From JABFXX01 sp036489755 (GTDB lineage Bacteria; Myxococcota_A; Polyangia; Haliangiales; Haliangiaceae): a DNA stretch of 64,000 bases. Shown here piece by piece: positions 7,896 through 15,855 of the stretch (positions are counted from its first letter, which is position 1; each line of letters begins with the position of its first letter). A program made the position numbers and the translations under genes. The stretch is taken from NCBI GenBank assembly GCA_036489755.1, contig DASXFD010000046.1:1-64000 (forward strand), read 5' to 3'. The notes below the pieces were generated by a model. That model was given only the letters and a program-made list of their open reading frames with translations. It was not told the DNA's origin and did not search any database.

Positions 7896-9419
7896 GTGTC
7901 GAGTCGAAGCGAGAAGCTAGCGAAGTATCGGGCGAAGCGCGATTTCGCGGTCACCGCCGAGCCGAGCGGTAGCGCGCGGGACGCCGCTCGTGCGCGCTTC
8001 GTGATCCAGCAGCACGCCGCGCGCCGCATGCACTACGACTTTCGGCTCGAGCACGGCGGCGTGTTGTGGTCGTGGTCGGTGCCGAAAGGACCGAGCCTGT
8101 CGCCCAAGCAGCGCCGGCTCGCGGTGCGCACCGAGGATCATCCCGTCGATTATGCGGGCTTCGAGGGCACGATCCCGAAAGGCCAGTACGGCGCGGGCGC
8201 GGTGTCGGTCTGGGATCGCGGCATGTGGCATCCCGAAGGTGACGCCGATGCGGCGATGAAGAGCGGGCGGCTGACCTTCACGCTCGACGGCGAGAAGCTG
8301 CACGGCCGCTGGCACCTCGTGCGCACCAAGCCGCAAGGCACGCAGGAGACGTGGCTCCTGTTCAAGGGCCGCGACGACTTCGCCGACGACGACACCGACA
8401 TCATCGCCGACAAGCCGGCGAGCGTGATCTCCGGCCGCGACATCGCGCAGATCGCGGCCGCACCCGGCGCGGTGTGGAATTCCAAAGGCGTCGTTGCCGA
8501 GAAACCGTCGTCGGACGAGCTGCACGCGCTGCTTCGCGGCCTCGGCGTGCCGCTCACGAACCTCGACAAGGTGCTCTACGCGCAGCAGGGCATCACGAAG
8601 GGCCAGCTCGTCGGCTACGTCGCGGCCGTCGCGCCGTGGTTCTTGCGCTACACGGCCGATCGCCCGGTGATGGCGGTGCGCTGCCCCAACGGGCCCGATG
8701 CGCCGTGCTTCTTTCAGAAGCATGCGTTGAAAGGCGCCCCGGCGTCGATCGCGCGCATCAAAGTTGCCGGCGAGCACGAGCCGTACATGGCGGTGCACGA
8801 CCTGCAAGGGCTCATCGCGCTCGCGCAGCTCGGCACGCTGGAAGTGCACACGTGGGGCGCGCGCGTCGACGATCTCGAGCATCCCGACGTGCTGGTGCTC
8901 GATCTCGATCCGGACGAGGCGCTGCCGTGGGAACGCGTCGCGCTCGCGGCGATCGAGGTCAAGAAGCTGTTGCACGAGCTCGGGCTCGAGAGCTTCGTCA
9001 AGACCACGGGCGGCAAGGGGCTGCACGTCCAGGTGCCGATCGCGCGGCGCACGTCGTGGACGGAGCTCAAGAGCTTCGCGCGCGGCGTCGCGATGCGGCT
9101 CGAGCGCGAGCAGCCTCGCGCGTACGTCTCGACGATGACGAAACACGCGCGGACCGGCAAGATCTACCTCGACTACCTGCGCAACGGCCGCGGCGCGACG
9201 TTCATCGCGCCGTACTCGCCACGCGCGCGCGACGGTGCGCCGGTCGCGACCCCGATCACGTGGGACGAGCTCGCGGCGGGGATCAAGCCGGCCGCGTTCA
9301 CGCTGCGCACGCTGCCGGCGCGGCTCGAGGCGCTCGGCGACCGCGATCCGTGGGCCGGCTACGGAGACGTGCGCCAGTCGATCACGGCGGCGGCGCGCAA
9401 GGCAGTCGCGGTGCGATGA
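7896..9419 (+). CDS. ligD: LigD-type phosphoesterase-polymerase without a ligase domain
   Basis: End-processing protein of bacterial NHEJ. The N-terminal 3'-phosphoesterase domain (about 25-190) shows AARRMHYDFRLEHGGVLWSW and EDHPVDYAGFEGTIPKGQYG. The C-terminal primase-polymerase domain (about 230-505) shows VLDLDPDE with the metal-binding DxD, SFVKTTGGKGLHVQVP and KIYLDYLRNGRGAT. The ATP-dependent ligase module normally found between or beside these domains is absent: no KxDG nucleotidyl motif occurs anywhere in the 507 residues. I choose the GTG at 7896 (VSSRSEKLAKYRAKRDF); a TTG at 7893 is also possible. It overlaps the next gene by 4 bases (ATGA). Confidence 0.92.
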   Translation: MSSRSEKLAKYRAKRDFAVTAEPSGSARDAARARFVIQQHAARRMHYDFRLEHGGVLWSWSVPKGPSLSPKQRRLAVRTEDHPVDYAGFEGTIPKGQYGAGAVSVWDRGMWHPEGDADAAMKSGRLTFTLDGEKLHGRWHLVRTKPQGTQETWLLFKGRDDFADDDTDIIADKPASVISGRDIAQIAAAPGAVWNSKGVVAEKPSSDELHALLRGLGVPLTNLDKVLYAQQGITKGQLVGYVAAVAPWFLRYTADRPVMAVRCPNGPDAPCFFQKHALKGAPASIARIKVAGEHEPYMAVHDLQGLIALAQLGTLEVHTWGARVDDLEHPDVLVLDLDPDEALPWERVALAAIEVKKLLHELGLESFVKTTGGKGLHVQVPIARRTSWTELKSFARGVAMRLEREQPRAYVSTMTKHARTGKIYLDYLRNGRGATFIAPYSPRARDGAPVATPITWDELAAGIKPAAFTLRTLPARLEALGDRDPWAGYGDVRQSITAAARKAVAVR

Positions 9420-9769
9420 CAGAGCTTGCGATCCGGTTCCTGCTCGGCGGTGCCGTGGTCACGATCTTCTCCGCGATCGGCGAAGTCTTCGAGCCGAAGT
9501 CGTTCTCTGGCCTGTTCGGCGCCGCGCCGTCGGTCGCGATCGCGAGCCTCGTGATCCTGTTCGGCTCGCACGGCCCACATGCGGTCGCGATCGCCGCGAT
9601 GTGGATGCTGGTCGCGACCGTGGGCTTCTACGGCTACGCGACGTGCTGCGCGTTCGCGACCGAGCGCGAGCGGATTCCCGAATGGCTCGTCGCGTTCGGC
9701 GCGTGGACGGTGTGGTTCGCCATCGTCGCGGCGCTGTGGTTCACGCTGCGCGGGAGCATCATGCGATGA
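9416..9769 (+). CDS. DUF3147-like small membrane protein
   Basis: A 117-residue protein with about four membrane helices. It begins MTELAIRFLLGGAVVTIFSA and contains EPKSFSGLFGAAPSVAIASL (about 30-50), the pattern I associate with DUF3147. The function is unknown. Its ATG overlaps the ligD stop (ATGA), and its own stop overlaps the ATG of a second member of the same kind, so ligD and both small genes should be translationally coupled. A link to DNA repair is suggested only by that coupling. Confidence 0.7.
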   Translation: MTELAIRFLLGGAVVTIFSAIGEVFEPKSFSGLFGAAPSVAIASLVILFGSHGPHAVAIAAMWMLVATVGFYGYATCCAFATERERIPEWLVAFGAWTVWFAIVAALWFTLRGSIMR

Positions 9770-10149
9770 GCGCGCCGAGGCTCGAGCTCGGCAAGCTCGC
9801 GCGCATCCGGCCGTGGGAGTACGCGCTGCGGTTCGCGTTCGGCGGCGCGATCTCGGTCGCGGTCGCGCTGGTGACGACGCGCTGGGGCGTCGCGGCCGGC
9901 GGCGTGTTCCTCGCGTTTCCGTCGATCTTACCGGCGAGCTTGACGCTCGCGAAGCGCCACGATGGCCGCGCGTGCGCGGCGCAAGATGCGCGCGGCGCTC
10001 GACTCGGTGCGATCGGCATGGCGTGCTTCGCCGCGGTCGTCGCGACGACGGCGACGCGATGGCCGCCGTGGCTCGTGCTCGCCGCCGCGGCGATCGCGTG
10101 GGCGATCGCGGCGGGCGTCGCGTGGTGGCTCGTCGATTCGCGTCGGTGA
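9766..10149 (+). CDS. second DUF3147-like small membrane protein
   Basis: A 127-residue paralogue of the preceding protein with about four helices. YALRFAFGGAISVAVALVTT (about 20-39) is followed by GGVFLAFPSILPASLTLAKR (about 46-65), which replaces the GLFGAAPSVAIASL motif of its neighbour. Strongly hydrophobic C-terminal helices end WWLVDSRR. Two unequal DUF3147-type proteins encoded in tandem suggest a heteromeric membrane complex, which is inference. The start overlaps the preceding stop by 4 bases. Confidence 0.65.
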   Translation: MSAPRLELGKLARIRPWEYALRFAFGGAISVAVALVTTRWGVAAGGVFLAFPSILPASLTLAKRHDGRACAAQDARGARLGAIGMACFAAVVATTATRWPPWLVLAAAAIAWAIAAGVAWWLVDSRR

Positions 10150-10788
10150 CTACGCGCGCAGGCACGCGGCGGCGAGCGCGATGTCGTCGAAGAATCGCTG
10201 CTTCATGATCTCGCGCATCGCGTGATCGGGCGCGCGCAGCACCGCCGCCGGATGCAGCGTCGCGAACGTGTGAGGTGCGAAGCGGCTCTCGAGCTCGTGA
10301 CCTCGCGACGGCTCGATCCGGAACGACGGTCCGAACAGCGCTTGGCCCGCCGTCGCGCCGAGCACCACGACGACGTCGGGCTCGACGAGCTCGAGCTCGG
10401 CATCGAGCCATGGCTTGCACGCCGTGACCTCGTAGCGCGACGGCTTGTCGTGAATGCGCCGCTTGCCGCGCCGCGTGAACTTGAAGTGCTTCACCGCGTT
10501 CGTCATGAACACGCGCTTGCGATCGATGCCGGCGGTGGCGAGCGCCTCGTCGAGCACGCGGCCGGCTGGGCCGACGAACGGATGGCCGACGCGATCTTCG
10601 TAGTCGCCGGGCACTTCCCCTACGAACACCGCGCGCGCGTCCGCGGGCCCTTCGCCGAACACGACGTGCGTCGCCTCCTTATACAGCGGGCAGCCATGAC
10701 AACGAGCGGCGGCGTCGCGCAGCGTCTCGAGCGTGCGATGGACGGGCAGGAAGCGCTGCGCACCTTGGAATCGTCGAACGACGGGCAC
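10150..10788 (-). CDS. udgX: UdgX-type uracil-DNA glycosylase
   Basis: Excises uracil from DNA. The UdgX branch of the family 4/5-like [4Fe-4S] glycosylases is known for becoming covalently joined to the abasic site through the His of its KRRIH loop. That loop is present here as RGKRRIHDKPS, after VTNAVKHFKF-like sequence (MTNAVKHFKF). Other motifs are GEVPGDYEDR (the family usually has GEQPGD, so Gln is replaced by Val), HPFVGPAGRVLDEAL, and the C-terminal catalytic-His motif TLHPAAVLR. Cys in CHGC and ACKPW are probable cluster ligands. The frame is open to an ATG at 10908, but that would overlap the small lipoprotein gene; the GTG at 10788 (VPVVRRFQG) is my choice, with moderate certainty. 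Confidence 0.9.
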   Translation of the reverse strand: MPVVRRFQGAQRFLPVHRTLETLRDAAARCHGCPLYKEATHVVFGEGPADARAVFVGEVPGDYEDRVGHPFVGPAGRVLDEALATAGIDRKRVFMTNAVKHFKFTRRGKRRIHDKPSRYEVTACKPWLDAELELVEPDVVVVLGATAGQALFGPSFRIEPSRGHELESRFAPHTFATLHPAAVLRAPDHAMREIMKQRFFDDIALAAACLRA

Positions 10789-10873
10789 GCGATCACCCGG
10801 TGCACCGGATGTGCCGGCTCGGGCGCATGCGTATTGGTCCGCGTGCTGCACTACCTCTACGCAGGAGGTTCCT

Positions 10874-10987
10874 ATGATGCGCAAATTGCTCTCCGCGATC
10901 GTCCTCACGTTTGCGTTTGCGGCCTGCGGTGCGGGTGCACACGTCGGCCCGGTTCACGCCGGCGGTGGCGTGGCGAGCGCGCGGTAG
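10874..10987 (+). CDS. 37-residue small lipoprotein
   Basis: A very short gene. MMRKLLSAIVLTFAFAACGAG is a signal peptide with a lipobox (FAAC, Cys18), followed by a Gly/Ala/Val/His-rich tail of only 19 residues. A perfect AGGAGG ribosome-binding site (10863-10868) lies 5 bases before the ATG, which is much better than for most genes here and is the main support. Comparable tiny lipoproteins are common in myxobacterial genomes, but I cannot name a function. It runs antisense to the upstream region of udgX. Confidence 0.55.
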   Translation: MMRKLLSAIVLTFAFAACGAGAHVGPVHAGGGVASAR

Positions 10988-11010
10988 CACGGCTCGCACG
11001 ACGAAGCGGC

Positions 11011-12459
11011 CTACCGGATCATCCGAGCGAGCTCGCGAACCCGCTCGGCGATCTCGCCGACTCGCATCGCGCCGTAGCCGAGCAAGAGCCCGCGACGCCG
11101 CGGACCGCGCGCGTAGCACGACGACAGCGGGATGACGGAGAGTCCTGCCGCCGCGGCGCGTACGGCGATCTCGCGATCGTCGGCGTCGAGGGTCGCGACG
11201 AGATGCATGCCGGCGTGATCGCCGACGACCCGCACGACGTCGCCGAGCTCGCGGTCGAGCGCGCGAACCAGGGTGCGGCGGCGCTCGGCGTACGCGGCGC
11301 GAGTTCGGCGCAGATGGCGCGCGAACTGGCCATCGCGCATGAAATCGAACAACGCGGCCTGGTAAAGCGGAGGCGGGAAGTTGTCGAGCGCCTGGCGCAG
11401 GCGGCGAAATCGCGCGATCAGATCGTCGGGGATCACGACGTAGCCGATGCGCACCGCCGGGAACAGCACCTTGCTGAACGTGCCGATGTAGATGACGCGT
11501 CGATCGGTATCGAGCCCGTGGAGCGACGCGATCGGCGGATGGTCGTAGCGATACTCGCTGTCGTAATCGTCCTCGAGCAGCCACGCGCCGCGGCGGCGCG
11601 CCCAGTCGAGCAAATGCAGCCGCCGCGCGGCCGTCATGATCACGCCGAGCGGATATTGATGCGACGGCGTCACGTACACGGCACGCGGCGACGGACAGCG
11701 CGCGATGCCGGCGGCGACGTCGAGCCCATCGTCGTCGACGGGCACCGGCACGATGCGCGCGCCGGCGAGCTCGAACGCGTCGCGCGCGCCCGCGAACCCG
11801 GGCTCTTCCATCCACGCGGCGTCGCCGGGCGCGACGGTCGCGCGACTCGCCAGCGCGAGCGCCTGCTGCGAGCCGCTCACGATCATGATCTGGGCGGCCG
11901 TGCAGCGCACCGAGCGCACCGTTCGCAGGTGCTCGGCGAGCGCTTCGCGCAGCGGCATGAAGCCCATCGCATCGCCGTACGTCATCTGCTGCCGCGGCTG
12001 CATGCGAGCGCGCCGCGCGATCAACCGCGCCCAGGTTTCGGCGGGAAACTGATCGAGCGCCGGCTGGCCGACGCGAAACCCGCCCCACGCGTCGAGCCAC
12101 GGCTCCGGCGCGGTCGCCAGGCGCTCTCGCGGCAACCGTCGCCGGCCCGCAGGCGGTCGTGCGGTCGCGGATGGGCGCGCGGCGTAGTCGGGCAACGCGC
12201 TCGACACGTAGCTGCCCGCGCCGACCTTGCCCTCGAGGTAGCCCTCGGCCGCAAGCTGCTCGAACGCGGTCACGACCGGAACGCGCGAGATCGAGAGATC
12301 GTGCGCGAGGCTGCGCGTCGACGGCAACCGCTGGCCCGGCCGCAAGCGCCCATCGAGGATCGCGTCGCGATAGCCCGCGTAGAGCTGGCGGTGCAGCGGA
12401 GCCGCGAGCCGGCGATCGAGCGCGACGATGGGCCCGAGGCCCTCCGGCCGGCGTTTCAT
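11011..12459 (-). CDS. MocR/PdxR family GntR-aminotransferase regulator
   Basis: A PLP-binding transcription regulator of 482 residues. The N-terminal GntR winged helix (about 15-85) contains LYAGYRDAILDGRLRPGQRL, PSTRSLAHDLSISRVPVVTA and LAAEGYLEGKVGAGSYV. The C-terminal class-I aminotransferase fold (about 130-480) contains AWMEEPGFAGARDAFELAG, DYDSEYRYD and IGTFSKVLFPAVRIGY, whose Lys is the expected Schiff-base residue. MocR proteins sense PLP or amine effectors and typically control a divergent neighbour. The divergent gene here encodes a secreted protein of unknown function, so the regulated pathway is unclear. Confidence 0.92.
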   Translation of the reverse strand: MKRRPEGLGPIVALDRRLAAPLHRQLYAGYRDAILDGRLRPGQRLPSTRSLAHDLSISRVPVVTAFEQLAAEGYLEGKVGAGSYVSSALPDYAARPSATARPPAGRRRLPRERLATAPEPWLDAWGGFRVGQPALDQFPAETWARLIARRARMQPRQQMTYGDAMGFMPLREALAEHLRTVRSVRCTAAQIMIVSGSQQALALASRATVAPGDAAWMEEPGFAGARDAFELAGARIVPVPVDDDGLDVAAGIARCPSPRAVYVTPSHQYPLGVIMTAARRLHLLDWARRRGAWLLEDDYDSEYRYDHPPIASLHGLDTDRRVIYIGTFSKVLFPAVRIGYVVIPDDLIARFRRLRQALDNFPPPLYQAALFDFMRDGQFARHLRRTRAAYAERRRTLVRALDRELGDVVRVVGDHAGMHLVATLDADDREIAVRAAAAGLSVIPLSSCYARGPRRRGLLLGYGAMRVGEIAERVRELARMIR

Positions 12460-12527
12460 AATGGTCTTATCGTAACCGCAAAGTTTGGCTATTTCGCCAG
12501 ACCGTTTCGCGCGGCACAGTCGCCGGC

Positions 12528-13061
12528 ATGAAGCTCATCATGTTCGCGCTCGCGATCGCGTCGACGACCGCGCTCGCCGAATCGACCGTGCGCGACGGCC
12601 AGCACGACTTCGACTTCGAGATCGGCCACTGGAACTTCCACCTCAAGTACTTGAAGCAGCGGCTGCACAACTCGCACGAGTGGCTCGAAGGCAACGGGAC
12701 CTCGGTCATGCGCCCGCTGCTCGGCGGCAAGGCGAACATCGACGAGGTTTCGGTGGTGCTGCCGACCGGTCCGCTCGAGGGCGTCACGTTCCGCATCTAC
12801 TCGCCCGAGTCGCACCAATGGAGCATCTACTGGGCGAACCGCAAAGACGGCCAGCTCGGCCTCCCGCCCATGGTCGGCGAGTTCAAGGACGGCCGCGGCG
12901 AGTTCTACGACCAGGAGGACTTCGAGGGCCGCAAGATCTACGTGCGGTTCGTGTGGTCGAACATGACCGCAAAATCGGCGCACTTCGAGCAAGCGTTTTC
13001 CGCGGACGGCGGCAAGACGTGGGAGACCAACTGGATCAGCGACCAGACGCGCATCCAGTAG
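12528..13061 (+). CDS. secreted DUF1579-like protein
   Basis: A 177-residue protein with a signal peptide MKLIMFALAIASTTALA (1-17). The mature domain begins HDFDFEIGHWNFHLKYL and continues with EFKDGRGEFYDQEDFEGR and FSADGGKTWETNWI. This FDFxxGxW start with a beta-rich body resembles DUF1579 and related lipocalin-like proteins whose role is unproven. It is divergent from the MocR regulator with 68 bases between the starts, so it is a candidate target of that regulator. Confidence 0.7.
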   Translation: MKLIMFALAIASTTALAESTVRDGQHDFDFEIGHWNFHLKYLKQRLHNSHEWLEGNGTSVMRPLLGGKANIDEVSVVLPTGPLEGVTFRIYSPESHQWSIYWANRKDGQLGLPPMVGEFKDGRGEFYDQEDFEGRKIYVRFVWSNMTAKSAHFEQAFSADGGKTWETNWISDQTRIQ

Positions 13062-13114
13062 CCTGCGGCAACTTGCCACCGTTCGCTCGGCGTGCCGGCA
13101 TGCATCGTACGGCC

Positions 13115-13573
13115 ATGGCTTCGGCACGTCGCGTGCTCAGAGTAATCGCAGTCGTTCTCGCGTGGATCATCGCCTTGTGCCTCGTGATCCAGCTCGTGCC
13201 TTACGGGCGCACGCACGACAACCCGCCGGTGACGGGCGAGCCGCCGTGGAACTCGCCGCGCACACGCGAGCTCGCCGTCCGCGCATGCTTCAACTGCCAC
13301 AGCTACGAGACCAAGTGGCCGTGGTACTCGAGCATCGCGCCGATGTCGTGGGTCGTCGAGTTCGACGTCAACGCGGCGCGCGAGACGCTGAACTTCTCCG
13401 ATTGGAAGCACAAAGGCGATCTCGCGGCGTCGTCGGGCTTGTCCGTGATCCAGGGCAGCATGCCGCCGTACAAGTATCGGATGGCGCATCCCGAGGCGAA
13501 CCTGACGCAAGACGAGGCGGTCGAGCTCGCGCGCGGCCTCAACATGACCGTCGGCGTGCCGAACAACATCTGA
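13115..13573 (+). CDS. membrane-anchored haem-binding (Haem_bd) protein
   Basis: A 152-residue protein with an N-terminal membrane anchor or signal (VLRVIAVVLAWIIALCLVIQ). A periplasmic domain follows with a single c-type haem motif CFNCH inside ACFNCHSYETKWPWYSSIAP. The pattern Cys-x-x-Cys-His-Ser...TxWPWYS...PxSW is that of the Haem_bd family of small cytochrome-like proteins. Covalent haem attachment and electron transfer are expected from the motif, but the partner is unknown. An alternative ATG 15 bases upstream (13100) exists; neither start has a strong ribosome-binding site. Confidence 0.8.
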   Translation: MASARRVLRVIAVVLAWIIALCLVIQLVPYGRTHDNPPVTGEPPWNSPRTRELAVRACFNCHSYETKWPWYSSIAPMSWVVEFDVNAARETLNFSDWKHKGDLAASSGLSVIQGSMPPYKYRMAHPEANLTQDEAVELARGLNMTVGVPNNI

Positions 13574-13576
13574 CCG

Positions 13577-14869
13577 TCAGATCCGCGCGGCGATTCGCAC
13601 GAGCGCGATCGTGGCGGGGCCGCGCTCGTTGTTGTAGCCGGGATGGTCGATGACCTCGACGTGCAGGCTCGCGTCGACGTTGCGGACCACGCGCGCCGCG
13701 TAGTACAGCTCGACGAGGTTCTCGCGGCGGTAGTCGAGGTGGCCGTCGCCGAGCCGCGTGGTGTCGCCGCCGAGATCGAGATAGAGCCGATGGATGCTCG
13801 CGAGGCCGTTCGTCGCGAAGCCGAGCCCGATGTCGTCGGCCGGGCGGTGCCACAGCTCGCCGCGCAGCCGGCCGCCGAACCGCACGCTGTTGTCGATCTC
13901 GTTCGTGCCGAAGGATTCGAAGTCGCCGTTGCTCGCCGAGAATCCGACGAACGCGCGAACCATGCCCGCGATCTGCTGATCGTAGCCGCCGAACACACCG
14001 TCGTGGAGCGAGCCGGCGGCGCGAAATTGCGTGACGTCGAGCGTCGAGATGATCATGTTGTCGTAGACGGCGATCGCCTCGGCGTAGTCGCCGAGCTGGG
14101 CGTGGTTCAAGAATCCGCCGAGGTTCGCGGTGCCCGGCCAGCCGGCGATGCACGTGTGCACGGCGACCTCGGCGACCTCGTTGCGATCCTCGTTGACGTG
14201 CGTGTCGTACGTATCGCCGCGCGGCGTCGTGGTCATCGCGAATTCGCCGAGCCGTGCGTGGACGTAGCGATCGGCGTACTCGATCACGAGGCCGAGCGCG
14301 TAGCCGCGATCGTCGGCCGGGTAGTCCCACGCGCCGTCGTGACGGATCGCGGCGTTCGAGAAGCCGCCCAGATCGTCGTCGAACCAGTCGGGCGCCCACA
14401 ATCGGCCGGCGCGGAGCTCGAGCCGTCGCGACGGCAGCGCGCGCAGTAGATGAAGCGCGTCGCGCGCCTGCGCCACGCGCGAACCCGACAGCGGGATCAC
14501 TTGATCCACGAACGCGCTGCCGACGAACGGGATCGCGCCGGCCTCCACGTCGCGCACGTAGAGATCGTCGATCGGCGCGCCGAGCCCTTTGCCGTTCGAT
14601 AGCTCGTCGCCCGCGATCGATTGGCCGGAGACTACCATCGCGGTCGTCGAGGTCGGCACGGCGCCCGCCGAGATCGTCGCGAGCGCGGCGCCGGCCACGT
14701 GACCGCCGGCCTGCAAGCTGTTCGAGCCGGCGTACGGCGAGGTGAAGCCGGGCTGCGCCGCACCGACGACGTCGAGCTCGCCGGAGAGCCACCACCACGC
14801 ATCGTCGTCGGCACGCGCCGGCGACGCGATCGCCACGATCGCGAGCAGCAAGGCGCAACGCCAGAGCAC
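13577..14869 (-). CDS. OprB-like carbohydrate-selective porin
   Basis: A 430-residue outer-membrane protein with a signal peptide ending SPARA near residue 20. Mature sequence alternates short polar and hydrophobic strands. Family-like stretches are LELRAGRLWAPDWFDDD, WPGTANLGGFLNHAQLGDY and, near the C-terminus, EVIDHPGYNNERGPATI, which parallels the conserved DQPxYNxDRGP-type end of OprB proteins. It probably forms a sugar or small-solute channel. It is divergent from the beta-propeller gene, with a GC-rich hairpin in the shared intergenic region. Confidence 0.75.
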   Translation of the reverse strand: MLWRCALLLAIVAIASPARADDDAWWWLSGELDVVGAAQPGFTSPYAGSNSLQAGGHVAGAALATISAGAVPTSTTAMVVSGQSIAGDELSNGKGLGAPIDDLYVRDVEAGAIPFVGSAFVDQVIPLSGSRVAQARDALHLLRALPSRRLELRAGRLWAPDWFDDDLGGFSNAAIRHDGAWDYPADDRGYALGLVIEYADRYVHARLGEFAMTTTPRGDTYDTHVNEDRNEVAEVAVHTCIAGWPGTANLGGFLNHAQLGDYAEAIAVYDNMIISTLDVTQFRAAGSLHDGVFGGYDQQIAGMVRAFVGFSASNGDFESFGTNEIDNSVRFGGRLRGELWHRPADDIGLGFATNGLASIHRLYLDLGGDTTRLGDGHLDYRRENLVELYYAARVVRNVDASLHVEVIDHPGYNNERGPATIALVRIAARI

Positions 14870-14899
14870 GGCGCGAACGGTACGCCAAACACCCGTGAT

Positions 14900-14916
14900 G
14901 GGGGAGCGCGTCCCCC
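14900..14916. repeat. GC-rich inverted repeat in a divergent intergenic region
   Basis: GGGGGA and TCCCCC form a perfect 6-bp inverted repeat around a GCGCG loop. It sits between the divergent porin and beta-propeller genes. It could be an operator or a small hairpin. No T-tract follows, so it is not a typical intrinsic terminator. Confidence 0.35.
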
Positions 14917-14986
14917 TCGCGTAACATTGCTGTCTTCGGCGTCGCGCGAGTTACGCGCGGCACGCAGCTCGCAATCATCGGCGCGC

Positions 14987-15802
14987 ATGCCGAGAGCTGC
15001 CGCGCTTGCGGTCGAGGAGACCGCCGAGCGCATCATCCTGGTCGGCGTCGATCCCAACGGGCTCGCGATCGGGCCGAGTGGCGAGTTGTACGTGTCGGAT
15101 GGTCGGGACGGGGCGATCCGGCGCGTCGATGGCGACCGCGCGCGCCGCGTCGCCGCGATCGACTCCGGCGGCGTGGTCAGCACGAATCGGATCTCCGGGC
15201 TCGCGGTCACGCCGACCGGTGCGCTGTACGTCGCGCGCCTCGGCTACGGCACCGCCGGCGCGGTGTTTCGCGTCGAGCCCGACGGCGCGCCCGAAGCGCT
15301 CGACATGCTGTCGCCGCGGTTCTGGCGCCTCGGCGTTTGCTACGATGCGAGCTGCCACGCGATCTACACCACGCAATTCCTCAAATCGTGGAGCGGCGCG
15401 TTCGAGGGCTCGGTCGTGCGCATCGAGCTCGCGACGGGCGCCGCGACGACGGTCGTCGAGGGCCTCTTGAAGCCCGTCGGCGTCGCGACGGTCGGCGCCG
15501 GGCTCGTCGTCACCGACGCGCGCGATCGCGTCGTCTATCACATCGGTCGCGACGGATCGCGCCGCGTGCTGCCGTGCGGCGGCGAGCGCCCGGATTCGGT
15601 GTGCGGGTGCGATTCGTCGTCGGTGCTCGTCACGACGTACGACGATCAGCTGCACCGTGGCAGCGTGCGCCGGATCTGGCTCGACGGCCGGATGCGCGTG
15701 ATCGCGTCGGGTCCGTGGGAGCCGCGCGGCGTCGCGTGTGATGGCGAGGTCGCGTATGTCGCGGCGCGCGGCCTCGGTCGCGTGCTCGTGCTGCCGCTCT
15801 GA
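14987..15802 (+). CDS. SMP-30/NHL-like beta-propeller protein
   Basis: A 271-residue protein with repeated propeller-blade patterns: GLAIGPSGELYVSDGRDGAI, GLAVTPTGALYVARLGYG, PVGVATVGAGLVVTDARDRV and GVACDGEVAYVAARGLGRV. Such repeats are typical of SMP-30/gluconolactonase and NHL folds. There is no signal peptide, so it is probably cytoplasmic unless the start is wrong. Five Cys residues, including CGGERPDSVCGC, are unusual for a propeller. The metal-binding residues of true lactonases are not clearly visible, so enzymatic activity is uncertain. Confidence 0.7.
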   Translation: MPRAAALAVEETAERIILVGVDPNGLAIGPSGELYVSDGRDGAIRRVDGDRARRVAAIDSGGVVSTNRISGLAVTPTGALYVARLGYGTAGAVFRVEPDGAPEALDMLSPRFWRLGVCYDASCHAIYTTQFLKSWSGAFEGSVVRIELATGAATTVVEGLLKPVGVATVGAGLVVTDARDRVVYHIGRDGSRRVLPCGGERPDSVCGCDSSSVLVTTYDDQLHRGSVRRIWLDGRMRVIASGPWEPRGVACDGEVAYVAARGLGRVLVLPL

Positions 15803-15855
15803 TCTTTTTCGTCGGGCTTGCACTCGCGGCGAGACTGCGATGTGCTCGTGTCACG

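Noticed and set aside
12460..12527. MocR operator with repeats GGTCT and AGACC
   Set aside because: Only 5 bases match, 31 bases apart, which is not above chance. The divergent arrangement alone is reported.
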